Counted from the stretch's first letter, positions 1 to 11,046 are shown. The stretch: DNA of 64,000 nucleotides from Embleya scabrispora (GCF_002024165.1 NZ_MWQN01000001.1:6634001-6698000), one strand, 5' to 3'. Program-made: numbers and translations. The notes: generated by a model not told the origin, from the letters alone.

Positions 1-33
1 GGTGTGGCTGACGGGGCGTCAGTTGACGATGTG

Positions 34-54
34 TCATAGCTATCATGGCTATGA
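34..54. promoter_or_regulatory. Inverted repeat, candidate operator upstream of the aldo/keto reductase gene
   Basis: TCATAGC at 34-40 and GCTATGA at 48-54 are exact inverted arms around a 7-base spacer. A TTGACG (23-28) lies just upstream as a possible -35. The GTG start of the reductase follows 28 bases later. The regulator encoded by the second gene of the operon (GntR/FadR family) is the natural candidate to bind here, but its specificity cannot be read from this sequence. Confidence 0.4.
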
Positions 55-82
55 TGGGCGAACAAGACGACGGGAGCAGAGC

Positions 83-1018
83 GTGCGATACGCCACGGTG
101 GGCAGGTCGGGCCTGAAGGTCTCCGCGATCGGCCTGGGCTGCAACAACTTCGGTATGCGCATCGATCAGGACGACGCCGACAAGGTGGTGGGCGCCGCGA
201 TCGAGGCGGGCGTGACCCTGTTCGACACTGCCGACAGCTACGGCGGAGGGCAGTCGGAGGTGCTGCTCGGCAAGGCGCTGGGCAGCCGTCGCGAGGACGT
301 GGTGGTGGCCACCAAGTTCGGCGCCAAGGTGGCCGAGGGGCCGTACGGCCGCGGCTCCTCGCGCCGGCACGTGGTGCGCAGTTGCGAGGCGAGCCTGCGG
401 CGCCTGGGCACCGACCACATCGACCTGTACTACCAGCACTACGCCGACCCCGACACCCCGATCGAGGAGACGCTGGGCGCGCTCGACGACCTGGTCCGGG
501 CGGGCAAGGTGCGCTACGCGGCCACGTCCAACCTGGCCGCGTGGCAACTCGCCGACGCGGCGCACCTGGCCGGCGGTACCCGGTTCGTCGCCGCGCAGTT
601 GCAATGGAGCCTGCTCGACCGCACCATCGAGCGCGAACTGGTGCCCGCCGCCCGGCACTTCGGCGTCGGGATCATCCCCTACTTCCCGCTCGCCTCCGGT
701 CTGCTGACCGGCAAGTACCGGCGCGGCGAGGCGTTTGCCGCGGACACCCGGCTCGGCGCCATCCCGCGCTTCGCGCAGGCGGTGGCCACGGACGAGAACT
801 TCGCCATCGTGGAACGGCTCACCGACTACGCCGAGGGGCAGGGGCTGACCCTGCTCGAACTCGCCCTGTCCTGGCTCGCCGCGCAGCCCGAGGTGGCCTC
901 GGTCCTGGTCGGCGCGACCCGCCCCGAACAGATCGCGGCCAACACGGCGGCGATCCGCGAGCTGACCCCGACCCAGGTCGCGGAGGCGGCCGCACTGGCC
1001 GCGGCGGTACCGGCGTGA
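83..1018 (+). CDS. Aldo/keto reductase family oxidoreductase
   Basis: Predicted cytosolic NAD(P)H-dependent reductase of 311 residues, the usual length for a single AKR (TIM) barrel. The tetrad is visible: Asp48 and Tyr53 in FDTADSY, Lys78 in ATKFG and His119 in YYQHY. The N-terminus (YATVGRSGLKVSAIGLG) is typical of the AKR11/12-like branch, and the C-terminal cofactor region GATRPEQIAAN is present. The GTG at 83 is chosen because GGGAG lies 7 bases upstream and homology starts there; an upstream in-frame start at 2 would add about 27 unconserved residues. The stop overlaps the start of the GntR gene (GTGA), so the two are co-translated. The substrate is unknown. Confidence 0.9.
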   Translation: MRYATVGRSGLKVSAIGLGCNNFGMRIDQDDADKVVGAAIEAGVTLFDTADSYGGGQSEVLLGKALGSRREDVVVATKFGAKVAEGPYGRGSSRRHVVRSCEASLRRLGTDHIDLYYQHYADPDTPIEETLGALDDLVRAGKVRYAATSNLAAWQLADAAHLAGGTRFVAAQLQWSLLDRTIERELVPAARHFGVGIIPYFPLASGLLTGKYRRGEAFAADTRLGAIPRFAQAVATDENFAIVERLTDYAEGQGLTLLELALSWLAAQPEVASVLVGATRPEQIAANTAAIRELTPTQVAEAAALAAAVPA

Positions 1019-1791
1019 ACCCCGCGGCGCAGCCGGTCCGCGCCGGCACCGAGCGGTCCCTGCACAACGCCGGCATCGCGGACGAACTGGCCCGCCGGCT
1101 GCGCCGCCGGATCCTGGACGGCCCGCTCCGGGACGGCGACATGCTGCCCAAACAGGACGACCTGATCGCCGAGTTCGGCGTCGGGCGCACCACGCTGCGT
1201 CAGGCGTTCCGGATCCTGGAGACCGAGGGCCTGATCACCGTCAAGCGCGGCAACACCGGCGGCGCGGTGGTGCACGTCCCGCAACCGGCCGACGCGGCGC
1301 ACATGTTCGGCATGGTCATGCACGCGCGCCAGGTCCGGCTGGACGACCTGGCACAGGCGCTTCGGCGGCTGGAACCGGTGTGCGCGGCATTGTGCGCGGC
1401 GCGGCCGGATCGGGCCACCGAGGTGGTGCCGTGGCTGCGCGAGGTGCACACGCGGATGGAGCGGGCGCTGGCGGACGGGCCGGCGTTCATTCGGGCGGCG
1501 CGCGACTTCCACGAGGCGCTGGTCCTGCTGTGCGGGAACGAGACGATGAAGATCCTGCTGGGCGCGGTCGAGGTGTTGTGGGCGCAGCAGGAGCAGGAGT
1601 GGGCGCGGGACGCGTTGGCCGACACGGGTGAGCGGGTGCGCCGCGCGGGACTTCGCGAACACGAGCACCTGATCGCGCTGATCGAGGCCGGCGACGAAAC
1701 CGAGGTCTACCGCGAATCCGTCCGCCACCTGGAAGCCGCCCAGGACTACCCCCTCAAGTCCCACTCCGCGACCCCGATCACGTCCCCGTGA
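1015..1791 (+). CDS. GntR-family transcriptional regulator, FadR/FCD subfamily
   Basis: A 258-residue DNA-binding repressor or activator. Residues about 20-90 form the winged helix (ELARRLRRRILDG, then LPKQDDLIAEFGVGRTTLRQAFRILETEGL), followed by the wing (ITVKRGNTGG). Residues about 110-245 form the helical FCD ligand-binding domain, whose metal-binding pattern is partly visible (FHEAL and later His residues in REHEHL). The GTG start overlaps the stop of the reductase gene by 4 bases, so it is probably translated by coupling and may control its own operon in response to the reductase substrate or product. It is followed by a strong hairpin. Confidence 0.88.
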   Translation: MNPAAQPVRAGTERSLHNAGIADELARRLRRRILDGPLRDGDMLPKQDDLIAEFGVGRTTLRQAFRILETEGLITVKRGNTGGAVVHVPQPADAAHMFGMVMHARQVRLDDLAQALRRLEPVCAALCAARPDRATEVVPWLREVHTRMERALADGPAFIRAARDFHEALVLLCGNETMKILLGAVEVLWAQQEQEWARDALADTGERVRRAGLREHEHLIALIEAGDETEVYRESVRHLEAAQDYPLKSHSATPITSP

Positions 1792-1792
1792 C

Positions 1793-1829
1793 CGGCCCGG
1801 CCGACAGGTGAGGTCACCCGGCCGGGCCG
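1793..1829. terminator. Hairpin terminator between convergent GntR and sdhB genes
   Basis: Eleven-base-pair arms at 1793-1803 and 1819-1829, nearly all G and C, with a 15-base loop. It starts one base after the GntR stop and lies 40 bases before the sdhB stop on the other strand, so it can serve both genes. There is no U-tract, which is usual in actinomycetes. Confidence 0.6.
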
Positions 1830-1869
1830 ACGCGCGAGGCCCCGTGGCGCGGCCCGCCGGTGAGGTTGG

Positions 1870-2612
1870 TCACCGGCCGCGCCACGCGGCGCCGAGTACG
1901 TCGGCGTTGAAGCGGCCGATGACGCCCAGGGGGATGCCCTTCGGGCAGACCGCCGTGCATTCGCCCGTGTTCGTGCAGCCGCCGAAGTCCGCCTCGTCGT
2001 GGGCGTGGATCATCGCGTCGACCCGGGTGTCCTGTTCCACCTTGCCCTGGGGGAGCAGGCCCAGGTGGGTGGCCTTGGCGGCGGTGAACAACATCGCCGA
2101 GCCGTTCGGGCACGCCGCCACGCACGCCCCGCAGCCGATGCAGGTCGCGGCCTCGAACGCGGCGTCCGCGTCGGCCTTGGGGATCGGCGTGGCGTGCGCC
2201 TCGGGCGCCGCGCCGGTGGGCGCGGTGACGTAGCCGCCCGCCTCGATGATCCGGTCCAGGCCGGAGCGATCCACCACCAGGTCCTTGACCACCGGGAAGG
2301 CCGCGGCGCGCCACGGTTCGACGTCGATGCTCTGTCCGTCGCGGAAGTGGCGCAGGTGCAACTGGCAGGTCGTGGTGGCCTTCTGCGGCCCGTGCGGCAC
2401 CCCGTCGATGACCAGGCTGCACGCCCCGCAGATGCCCTCGCGGCAGTCGTGGTCGAACGCCACCGGCTCCTCGCCCGACGCGGTGAGCCGTTCGTTGAGC
2501 ACGTCGAGCAGTTCCAGGAACGACATGTCGGCGGACGCGTCGGGCACGTCGTAGGCGACCATGCCGCCCCGGTCCTCGGGACCCTTCTGGCGCCAGATGC
2601 GCAGGGTGAGCT

Positions 2613-2616
<4 letters not shown>
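1870..2616 (-). CDS. sdhB: Succinate dehydrogenase/fumarate reductase iron-sulfur subunit
   Basis: A 248-residue electron-transfer subunit at the inner face of the membrane. It carries electrons from the flavoprotein to the cytochrome b subunit. The N-terminal plant-type ferredoxin domain has the [2Fe-2S] cysteines in [10 protein letters not shown] and a fourth Cys in TTTCQLH. The C-terminal domain has [14 protein letters not shown] and, further on, [16 protein letters not shown] for the [4Fe-4S] and [3Fe-4S] centres. It is the last gene of the sdhC-sdhA-sdhB operon, and its ATG overlaps the sdhA stop by 4 bases. Length and organisation match the type with a single diheme cytochrome b subunit. 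Confidence 0.95.
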
Positions 2617-4598
<1,982 letters not shown>

Positions 4599-4603
4599 CT
4601 CGT

Positions 4604-5317
4604 TCACCCCACGATTCCGACGGTCACGGCGAACGGCACGGACAGGAATCCGGCCGTCATCAACACGGCGTAGCCGGTCGCGACGCGACCCATCAGCCGC
4701 TCGGTGCCCGGTCGTTGCCGGCCCAGGGTGCGGGTCATGCTCCACACGCCGTGGCGCAGGTGGAACCCGACCGCCACCACGGCGACCGTGTAGATCGCGG
4801 TGATGTACCAGTGCTCGAAGTCGGCGGTGACGTTGGTGTACGGCTTGCCGGCGGCGCCGGTCGGGTTGGCCACCCCGACGGTCAGGTCGAGCAGGTGGTA
4901 GACCACGAACAGGGCGATGATCACCCCGCCCCAGCGCATCGTGCGGGCCGCGTAGGAGCCCTGCACGGGCGGGCGGTGTACGTACTTGACCGGCCGGGCC
5001 CGCCTGGCCCGCCGGGTGAGCAGGATCGCCATCGCCATGTGCACGACCACGCTCACGGTCAACCCGACACGGATGATCCACAGGGTGCCCTCGTGCGGCA
5101 CCAGCGGCTCGCCGATGGTGCGCAGCCAGTGCGCGTAGTGGTCGAAGCTCGACTCGCCGAAGAAGATCTTCAGATTGCCCAGCATGTGGGCGGTCAGGTA
5201 GGCAAGGAGCACGGCACCGCTGAGCGCCATCGCGATCTTCATCATCACGGTGGAGCGGTGCGACGCTCCCTGCCTGCGCCGTCCGGCGGAGCCGGGAGCG
5301 CGGGTCAGGGTCGCCAT
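4604..5317 (-). CDS. sdhC: Succinate dehydrogenase cytochrome b subunit
   Basis: A 237-residue integral membrane subunit that anchors SdhAB and passes electrons to menaquinone. About five membrane segments can be seen, starting at [21 protein letters not shown], with His residues placed for heme ligation (TAHMLGN, VVHMAMA, VYHLLDL, FHLRHG). The ATG at 5317 gives the normal family length; longer forms add unconserved residues. It is first in the operon, with 5 bases to the sdhA ATG. It diverges from a LysR gene, and the region between carries a LysR-type dyad, so repression or activation by that regulator is likely. A second sdh operon may exist elsewhere in the genome. Confidence 0.9.
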   Translation of the reverse strand: MATLTRAPGSAGRRRQGASHRSTVMMKIAMALSGAVLLAYLTAHMLGNLKIFFGESSFDHYAHWLRTIGEPLVPHEGTLWIIRVGLTVSVVVHMAMAILLTRRARRARPVKYVHRPPVQGSYAARTMRWGGVIIALFVVYHLLDLTVGVANPTGAAGKPYTNVTADFEHWYITAIYTVAVVAVGFHLRHGVWSMTRTLGRQRPGTERLMGRVATGYAVLMTAGFLSVPFAVTVGIVG

Positions 5318-5365
5318 GTCGTCGACGGTAGGCCGACCGAGGTCATGCCGTCCAAGATCGGAAAT

Positions 5366-5398
5366 GCCTTGTTTCGATAGCCACAGGCTATGCAAGGC
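5366..5398. promoter_or_regulatory. Nested dyad with a LysR-type T-N11-A box
   Basis: ATAGCC at 5377-5382 and GGCTAT at 5386-5391 form a perfect dyad with the T-N11-A spacing known for LysR proteins. Outside it GCCTTG (5366-5371) and CAAGGC (5393-5398) form a second dyad. The site lies 8 bases upstream of the LysR start and about 50 bases upstream of sdhC, so it fits an autoregulated divergent control region. Confidence 0.6.
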
Positions 5399-5405
5399 TT
5401 GATCC

Positions 5406-6332
5406 ATGCAGTTCCAGCAGCTCGTCTACTTCGTCGCGGTCGCCGAGACCCGGCACTTCACCCGCGCGGCGGCGCGCACGCACGTCGCGCAGCCGTCGTT
5501 GTCCAAGCAGATCCGGGCCCTGGAGCACGAGTTGGGGGCCGAGCTGTTCACGCGGGTGCGCGGCAACATCGCGCTCACCCCGGCGGGGGAGCGGCTGCTG
5601 CCGATCGCGCGGCGGATCCTGGCGGACGTGGACGTGGCCCACCTGGAGGTGGCCGAGCTGGTCGGGCTGCGCTCGGGGCGGGTCCGGATCGGAGCCACAC
5701 CGTCGTTGTCGGCGAGTCTGCTGGCCGAGGTGCTGCGCGGTTTCCAGGACCGCTACGCCGGGATCCGGCTGCTGGTCGACGAGAACGGCTCGCGCGATCT
5801 GGTGCGCGCGCTGCTGCGCGGCGATCTGGACCTGGCGCTGATCGTGGTGCCGCCGCAGGGGGTCGGCGCGGCGCTGACCACCGAGCCGCTGCTGCGCGAG
5901 GACCTGGTGCTCGCGGGCCGCCCGCCGGTGGCCGGCCCGGCCGTGCCGATCGCGGCGCTGCGGGGGGTGCGGCTGGTGATGTTCCGGGACGGCTACGACC
6001 TGCGCGAGGCGACCCTGACGGCATGTCACGAGGCGGGGTTCGAACCGGAGTTCGCGATCGAGGGCGGCGAGATGGACGCGGTCCTGCGGTTCGTCGAGGT
6101 GGGGTTGGGGCCGGCCATCGTGCCGAGCATGGTGCTGGCCGGGCGACCCGGCCTGACCGCGACGCCGCTGGCGCCGCCGGGCCTGTCCCGCACCATCGCG
6201 CTCGCGCACCGCAGCGACGCCGCGCTCACCCACGCGGCGCGGGCGTTCCGGGAGGAGCTGGTGGCGTTCCTGACCCCCGAGCGACTGCCGGCGGGCGTCG
6301 AGCGGATCGGGCGGGCGACCCCGGGCGGGTGA
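5406..6332 (+). CDS. LysR-family transcriptional regulator
   Basis: A 308-residue regulator with the N-terminal winged helix at residues 1-60 (MQFQQLVYFVAVAETRHFTR, then AQPSLSKQIRALEHELGAELF). It is followed by a linker helix and the two-lobed effector domain (VRIGATPSLSASLLAEVL onward). It is divergent from sdhCAB with a dyad in the 88-base gap, which suggests that it controls the operon. The same arrangement, a LysR gene beside an sdh operon, is known in Streptomyces, from memory. The effector is unknown. Confidence 0.88.
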   Translation: MQFQQLVYFVAVAETRHFTRAAARTHVAQPSLSKQIRALEHELGAELFTRVRGNIALTPAGERLLPIARRILADVDVAHLEVAELVGLRSGRVRIGATPSLSASLLAEVLRGFQDRYAGIRLLVDENGSRDLVRALLRGDLDLALIVVPPQGVGAALTTEPLLREDLVLAGRPPVAGPAVPIAALRGVRLVMFRDGYDLREATLTACHEAGFEPEFAIEGGEMDAVLRFVEVGLGPAIVPSMVLAGRPGLTATPLAPPGLSRTIALAHRSDAALTHAARAFREELVAFLTPERLPAGVERIGRATPGG

Positions 6333-6350
6333 CGCCCGCCGCGGGCGGTC

Positions 6351-6800
6351 TCAGCCGAGCGCCATGACCAGGCACGTCGTGGTCGCCGTCGCGAGCAGCC
6401 GGCCCCGGTCGTCGGTGAGTTCGGCCTCGGCGGTGCGGATGGTGCGGCCCCGGTGTACGACCCGGCCCTCGGCGCGCAGCGTGCTGCCGTCCAGCGGACC
6501 CGGGCGCAGGTAGCGCACGGAGATGTCGAGTGAGGTGTAGCCGGTCGCGGGCGGCAGCGTGGTGTGCACCGCGCAGGCCATCGCCGAGTCGAGCAGCGTG
6601 GCGGCGATGCCGCCGTGCATGGTGCCGATGGGGTTGGCGAACTCGGGTCGCGCGTTCGCGCTGAAGACGACCCGGCCGTCCTCGACCTCCTCGGGCGCCA
6701 TCCCGATGAACGGGCCGATCCCCGTGGGCATGCCGTGGTCCCGCAGGGCCAGCAGCTGTTCCAGACCGGTCGGTCCCGTGGTCGACGACATAGTGCTCAT
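6351..6800 (-). CDS. PaaI-family hotdog-fold thioesterase
   Basis: A 149-residue hotdog protein predicted to hydrolyse acyl- or aryl-CoA thioesters in the cytosol. Signature regions are PIGTMHGGIAATLLDSAMACAVHT (catalytic HGG with the following Asp) and TSLDISVRYLRPG. The length fits a single-domain PaaI/YdiI member, with about 25 extra N-terminal residues. It diverges from a TetR gene, and a perfect 33-bp palindrome sits in the 69 bases between the start codons, so the gene is very likely controlled by that TetR. Confidence 0.85.
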   Translation of the reverse strand: MSTMSSTTGPTGLEQLLALRDHGMPTGIGPFIGMAPEEVEDGRVVFSANARPEFANPIGTMHGGIAATLLDSAMACAVHTTLPPATGYTSLDISVRYLRPGPLDGSTLRAEGRVVHRGRTIRTAEAELTDDRGRLLATATTTCLVMALG

Positions 6801-6816
6801 CCCGAACCCCTCATCT

Positions 6817-6849
6817 GAGTTGACGTTGTCAAGTTGACAACGTCAACTC
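6817..6849. promoter_or_regulatory. Perfect 33-bp palindromic operator between thioesterase and TetR genes
   Basis: GAGTTGACGTTGTCAA (6817-6832) and its exact reverse complement (6834-6849) flank one central G. The site begins 17 bases upstream of the thioesterase ATG and ends 20 bases upstream of the likely TetR start. Its size and symmetry fit binding by a TetR dimer pair. It contains a TTGACA element (6834-6839) that could be a -35 box. Confidence 0.75.
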
Positions 6850-6869
6850 GCCGGCTGTCAACTGGGGAC

Positions 6870-7600
6870 GTGCCCGACACCCGTCGATCTCGCGCCCGCG
6901 CCCGACCCGGCGACGGGGCGCTGCTGCGCGGCGAGATCCTGGCCGCCGCCACCGCCCTGCTCGACGAGGCCGGCGACGAGTCCGCGCTGACGCTGCGCGC
7001 GGTGGCGGCCCGCGCGGGGGTGACCACGCCCTCGGTATACCTGCACTTCGCGAACAAGCGGGAGTTGGTCGACGCGGTGTGCCTGGCGGTGTGGGAGGAC
7101 CTGGGGCGGCGGATGCGCGACGCGGGGCGGGGGTGGAGGATCCCTATCAGGCGATGCGTCGACACGGCGCCGCGTTCGTCCGCTTCGGGCTCGAACACCC
7201 GGTGCAGTACCGCCTGTTGATGATGCGTCCGCGCTCGGGCGAGGAGGCCGAGTGGAGCGCGGCCGACGCGTGCCTGGACTGGGTCGGCGAGGCGATCCGG
7301 CCGTGCCTGGAGGCGGGCGTCCTGGTCGGCGACCCGACCCGGCTGGCGCTGCAGATGCTGGCCGCGCTGCACGGCCTGGTGGCGCTGTACCTGGCCCGGC
7401 CGGACTACCCGTGGCCGGACGACGTGGAGACCATGGCCGACGAGGTGACCCGGATGGCGGGGCTCGGCTCGGCGCTGGCCGGGCGGCTGCGCGGGCCCGG
7501 TCCGGCGCCCACCACCGGCGCGTTCACGGCGGCGTTCGACGCGCTCGCCGACCGGCTGCGGCGGCCGGATCCGGCCGCCGGGCCCGACGCGCGAGGGTGA
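6870..7600 (+). pseudogene. TetR-family regulator, split by a one-base frameshift
   Basis: The N-terminal helix-turn-helix is clear (LTLRAVAARAGVTTPSVYLHF, then ANKRELVDAV) and reads from the GTG at 6870 to about 7130. The C-terminal TetR_C-like domain (DPYQAMRRHGAAFVRFGLEH onward, ending 7600) lies in a different frame. A single extra G in the five-G run at 7129-7133 would join them as MRDAGRGVEDPYQAM. The gene is therefore either inactivated or the assembly lacks one G here. A TTG at 6834 is an in-frame alternative start but lies within the operator. The likely target is the divergent thioesterase gene through the 33-bp palindrome. Confidence 0.75.
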
Positions 7601-7661
7601 GGGCGGCGGGCCGCTCCCGAGGGGCAGGAGGGGAGACGGCCCCGCGTGCGACGGTCGAGGG

Positions 7662-7781
7662 TCAGCGACCCTTGCGCTTGTCCGCCTGCTTCTTCACCTT
7701 GTCGACGATCGACTTGACCTTGTCCGGGTTCTGCTTGGCGTAGTCGGTCGCCTTCTTGATCAGTTTGTCGAAACCGGCCAT
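7662..7781 (-). CDS. Small basic helical protein, MT0933-like antitoxin family
   Basis: A 39-residue protein starting MAGFDKLIKKATDYAKQNPD and ending in a Lys/Arg-rich tail (KKQADKRKGR). An excellent AAGGAG lies 8 bases upstream of the ATG. Length, charge pattern and the repeated amphipathic K-K-A-x-x-x-A-K design resemble the small Rv0909/MT0933-type antitoxins common in actinomycetes. No partner toxin gene is adjacent. In many Streptomyces such a lone gene is present, so its role as a real antitoxin is uncertain. This gene is easily missed because of its size. Confidence 0.7.
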   Translation of the reverse strand: MAGFDKLIKKATDYAKQNPDKVKSIVDKVKKQADKRKGR

Positions 7782-7910
7782 GACGCCCACTCCTTGTTTG
7801 CCGCGGGGCGATCGGGTCGCCACCGCCGTGGTTCGGTGTTGCTCTGGTTCAGGATCAACCGCGGACCGGGGCGAATCGTTCCCCGGAGCCGATTCGTCCC
7901 CCGAGCCCGC

Positions 7911-7944
7911 GGCAGGGCCGCACCGAAAACGGTGCGACCCTGCC
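7911..7944 (-). terminator. Hairpin terminator downstream of terD
   Basis: GGCAGGG-CC-GCACCG, an AAAA loop, then CGGTGC-GA-CCCTGCC form a long stem with one internal mismatch pair. It lies 54 bases beyond the terD stop and upstream of the small antitoxin-like gene, which points to separate transcription units. Confidence 0.6.
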
Positions 7945-7997
7945 GCGCGGCGTGTCCGCGGGCCGTGCCCGAGCGGATCCCCGGACGGGGAGCCGGC

Positions 7998-8573
7998 TCA
8001 GACGTTGACGCCGAAGTCCTTCGCGATGCCCGCGAGGCCGGAGGCGTAACCCTGGCCGACGGCGCGGAACTTCCACTCGTTGCCGTTGCGGTACAGCTCA
8101 CCGAAGACCATCGCGGTCTCGGTGGACGCGTCCTCGGTGAGGTCGTAGCGCGCCAGTTCGTTGTTGTCGGCGCGGTTGACCACGCGGATGTACGCGTTGC
8201 GGACCTGGCCGAACGACTGGTCCCGGGCCACCGCGTCGTGGATGGAGACCGGGAAGACGACCCGCTGCACGTCGGCCGGCACCGAGGCCAGGTCGACGTT
8301 GACGGTCTCGTCGTCGCCTTCGCCCTCACCGGTGAGGTTGTCACCGGTGTGCTGGACCGAGCCGTCGGGGCTGGTCAGGTTGTTGTAGAAGACGAAGTGC
8401 AGATCGGACAGCACCCGACCGTCGTTGCCGAGCAGCAGCGCGCTCGCGTCGAGGTCGAAGTCCGCACCGGTCGTGCTGCGCGCATCCCATCCGAGACCCA
8501 CCGCGACGGCGGTGAGGCCGGGCGCGGCCTTGGACAGGGATACGTTGCCGCCCTTGGCGAGACTGACTCCCAT
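7998..8573 (-). CDS. terD: TerD-family protein (tellurite/stress response)
   Basis: A 191-residue TerD domain protein. The N-terminus [20 protein letters not shown] and the core [20 protein letters not shown] are highly typical. Acidic residues in DFDLDAS and the EGEGDDE loop are the known calcium-binding positions of the family. TerD proteins act in the cytosol and at the membrane in responses to tellurite, oxidative and envelope stress, and in Streptomyces they affect differentiation. GGAAGG sits 9 bases upstream of the ATG. The gene stands alone here, without the other ter genes. Confidence 0.93.
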   Translation of the reverse strand: MGVSLAKGGNVSLSKAAPGLTAVAVGLGWDARSTTGADFDLDASALLLGNDGRVLSDLHFVFYNNLTSPDGSVQHTGDNLTGEGEGDDETVNVDLASVPADVQRVVFPVSIHDAVARDQSFGQVRNAYIRVVNRADNNELARYDLTEDASTETAMVFGELYRNGNEWKFRAVGQGYASGLAGIAKDFGVNV

Positions 8574-8653
8574 GGCAGTGCTTCCTTCCCTCGTGCATAT
8601 TCGGGGTACGGGCGGATCGGGTGATCACCACGACGGCCGCCCACCGGGGTGAA

Positions 8654-8669
8654 TCTACAGGAATGTAGA
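8654..8669. promoter_or_regulatory. Palindrome upstream of terD
   Basis: TCTACAGGAATGTAGA is a 6-bp inverted repeat around a 4-base centre, about 80 bases upstream of terD in the 266-base gap below the histidine kinase gene. It could be a regulator site for terD. No other gene is seen in the gap. Confidence 0.4.
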
Positions 8670-8839
8670 AGTCCGATGTGCGCCGCCGTGACACGCGCGG
8701 GACGCGCGTCGTGCGATCGCCCATGCAGTGATACCCCATCCCACCACGGGTGGACGACAACGGGCTGCCGAACCGTGGGCGCGGTTTCGTCGATTCCGCC
8801 ACATCCTCCGCCGTCGTGGGGGCTCGGGACGCCCGCGGA

Positions 8840-10800
8840 TCACCCGAGCACGGGCTCCGTCGGCTCGTCGCCGGGTACGCGCCCGGGGGTCCGGCCCGGT
8901 ATTCGGGCGGCCAGTCGAAAGCCCCCGTCGACCACCCCGGCGGACAACGTGCCCCCTCGGCCGCCAGTCTGCGTCCGAGCGAGCCCAGGCCCATGCCCGC
9001 CGCGGTCGGCGCCGGACCCACCGGGGCGCGGACCCCGTCGTTGGTCAGCACCAACACCACCTCGCCGCACGGGTCCACCGCCGCGGTGATCGCACACCGC
9101 CTCGCGTCGCTGTGCCGCAGCACGTTGGTGGTGCCCTCGCGCAACACGGTGGCCAGCGCGGTGTCCACGCCGACCGGCAGCGCGCCGACCTCGACCGAGA
9201 CCTCCACCACCATCCCGGCCGCCGCCAGCACGTCGCGGGCGGAGCGCGCCTCCACGGCCAGCGACATCCCGCGATACCCGCCCGCGACCGTGCCCACGTC
9301 GGCCAGCGCCTGGCGGGCCATGGTCAGCCCCTGGGCGACCCGCTCCGCCGCCGCCTCCGGGTCCCGATCGGCCAGCCGCAGCGCCAACTGACTCTCCAAC
9401 ACCAGCGCGGACAGGCTGAATCCGAGCAGGTCGTGCAGATCGTGCCCGAACCGCAGCCGCTCCCGGGCCACCCGCACGGCCGCCAACTCGGCGCGCGCCG
9501 CGTTCAGCGCCCGCGCCACGTCCGCCATCCGCACCAGCCCGTACACCAGCGCGGCCCGCTCCAGGATCCACACCACGTGGTAGACGTGGTCGAGCGCGGT
9601 CGGACTCCACGTCCCGAAGTACAGGTCGTGGCAGGCGAACCCGATCACCGCGAGCACCCGCCACGGCCCGCGCAGCAGCACCAGCGCGACGCCGGCCAGG
9701 AACAACCCCAGCGACCACGTCTTCGCGTCGAACACCACCAGCGGGACGTACGCGAGCGCGACCTGCGCCGCGAACGTCCACCGCCATCCCCGGGGCCGAC
9801 CGGTCGAGGCCGGCGTGCAGTTGCGGATGTACAGCGCGACGAAGCCGGCGAGCAGCACCAGGAACAGCGCCTGCCGCGCGGGGGAGTAGTGGCTCGCCGC
9901 CAGCACCCGCACCGGCAGCGGCACCACGATCAGCACCAGGATCACCACGCGCAGCACCGACACCGCCCGCGGGGTCGGCTCGACCGCGATGGCCGGCGGC
10001 GGCGTGCCCGCGACGCTCTTGTGCGCGTGCGCGTAGGCGCGTACCTCGGTCATCGCGCCCCGGGCCTCGGCCAGCGCCTCGGTCAGCGCCGCCCGGGCCC
10101 GCTGCGGACACTCGCGCAACTCGGCGACCAGCGCCTCACCGCGCTCGACGATGCGCGTCAGACTCGCCCCGACCCCGTCGGTCAGGTGCCGGGTGAAGCG
10201 CAGCCGCTCGCGGGCCACCTCGGCGTCCGCGAGCGCGGTACGCGTCGCGGCCAGCGCGGCCACCAGATCGGTGAGCCCGGCCAGCGCGTACACCGCGAGC
10301 CCGACCAGCGCGGCCTGGCCGAAGACCAGATACAGCGCCTCGACCACGGTGGGCCGCACCGCGAGACCCACCGGCACCTGTACGGCCACCACCGCCGCGA
10401 ACCCGGCCCAGCCCGCCCACGCGGGCCGCAGCAGCAGCAGCGCGGCGCCGGCCAGGAAGCCCGGATTGCCGTACCAGGTGTCGTGGAACCACCACATCGG
10501 CAGATAGGTGAGCACCGCCTGCGCGCCCAGCGTCCAGACCCAACCGCGCGGCCGGGAGCCGTCGGCCGGCCGTACGCAGTTGCGCATGTGCAGGGCGACC
10601 AGGGCGAGCAGCAAGGCCAGCGCGACGCCCTGGGCCGTCGTGGACAAGCGGGGCGACTGGACCAGGCCGACGAAGCCGCCGAAGAAGAAGCCGCAGGTCA
10701 CGGTCGCTACCACGACGCGTGCGAGCAGCGGCGCCCACGCGGCGTCGTCCCGGGGACCGGCGGCGATCCGCGGCACGCTGCGGCGACCCCTCGACGCCAT
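8840..10800 (-). pseudogene. Sensor histidine kinase with internal duplication, frameshifted near the C-terminus
   Basis: One reading frame from the ATG at 10800 encodes two similar halves. Each half has four or five membrane helices followed by a RERLRF helix. The second half has a true phosphoacceptor motif, HDLHDLLG, and an HATPase_c domain (REGTTNVLRHSDA and later MGLGSLGRRLAAEG). The first half has LTDGVG at the matching site, so Thr replaces His, and it has no ATPase domain. The family ending GGTLSAGVVDGGFRL is found only in another frame that stops at 8840. Adding one C to the five-C run at 8952-8956 (plus strand) joins them. No response regulator is adjacent. It is either a broken gene or a sequencing undercall. 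Confidence 0.75.
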
Positions 10801-11046
10801 GACTCTCCCGTGCTGATACCGGTGCGCTCGACGGACGCGATGTCGGGCCGCCCGTACACCCGGCCGCTCCCGCAACGGCAGGGCAAACCGTACCGACCGG
10901 ACATGCGACCGTCACCCCGGGGCCCGGTCACCGCACCGGTCACACGGCGTCACCCGCACGGATCACCCCGCCGGCGGGGCCGACCGGTCCGTTCGATGGT
11001 GACGAGAGGTGATCGGGATCCGGCACGAGCAGGAAGCGAGGCGCCC

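Noticed and set aside
2-82. Upstream start for the aldo/keto reductase
   Set aside because: It would translate through the inverted repeat and add residues outside the family; the GTG at 83 has a good ribosome site.
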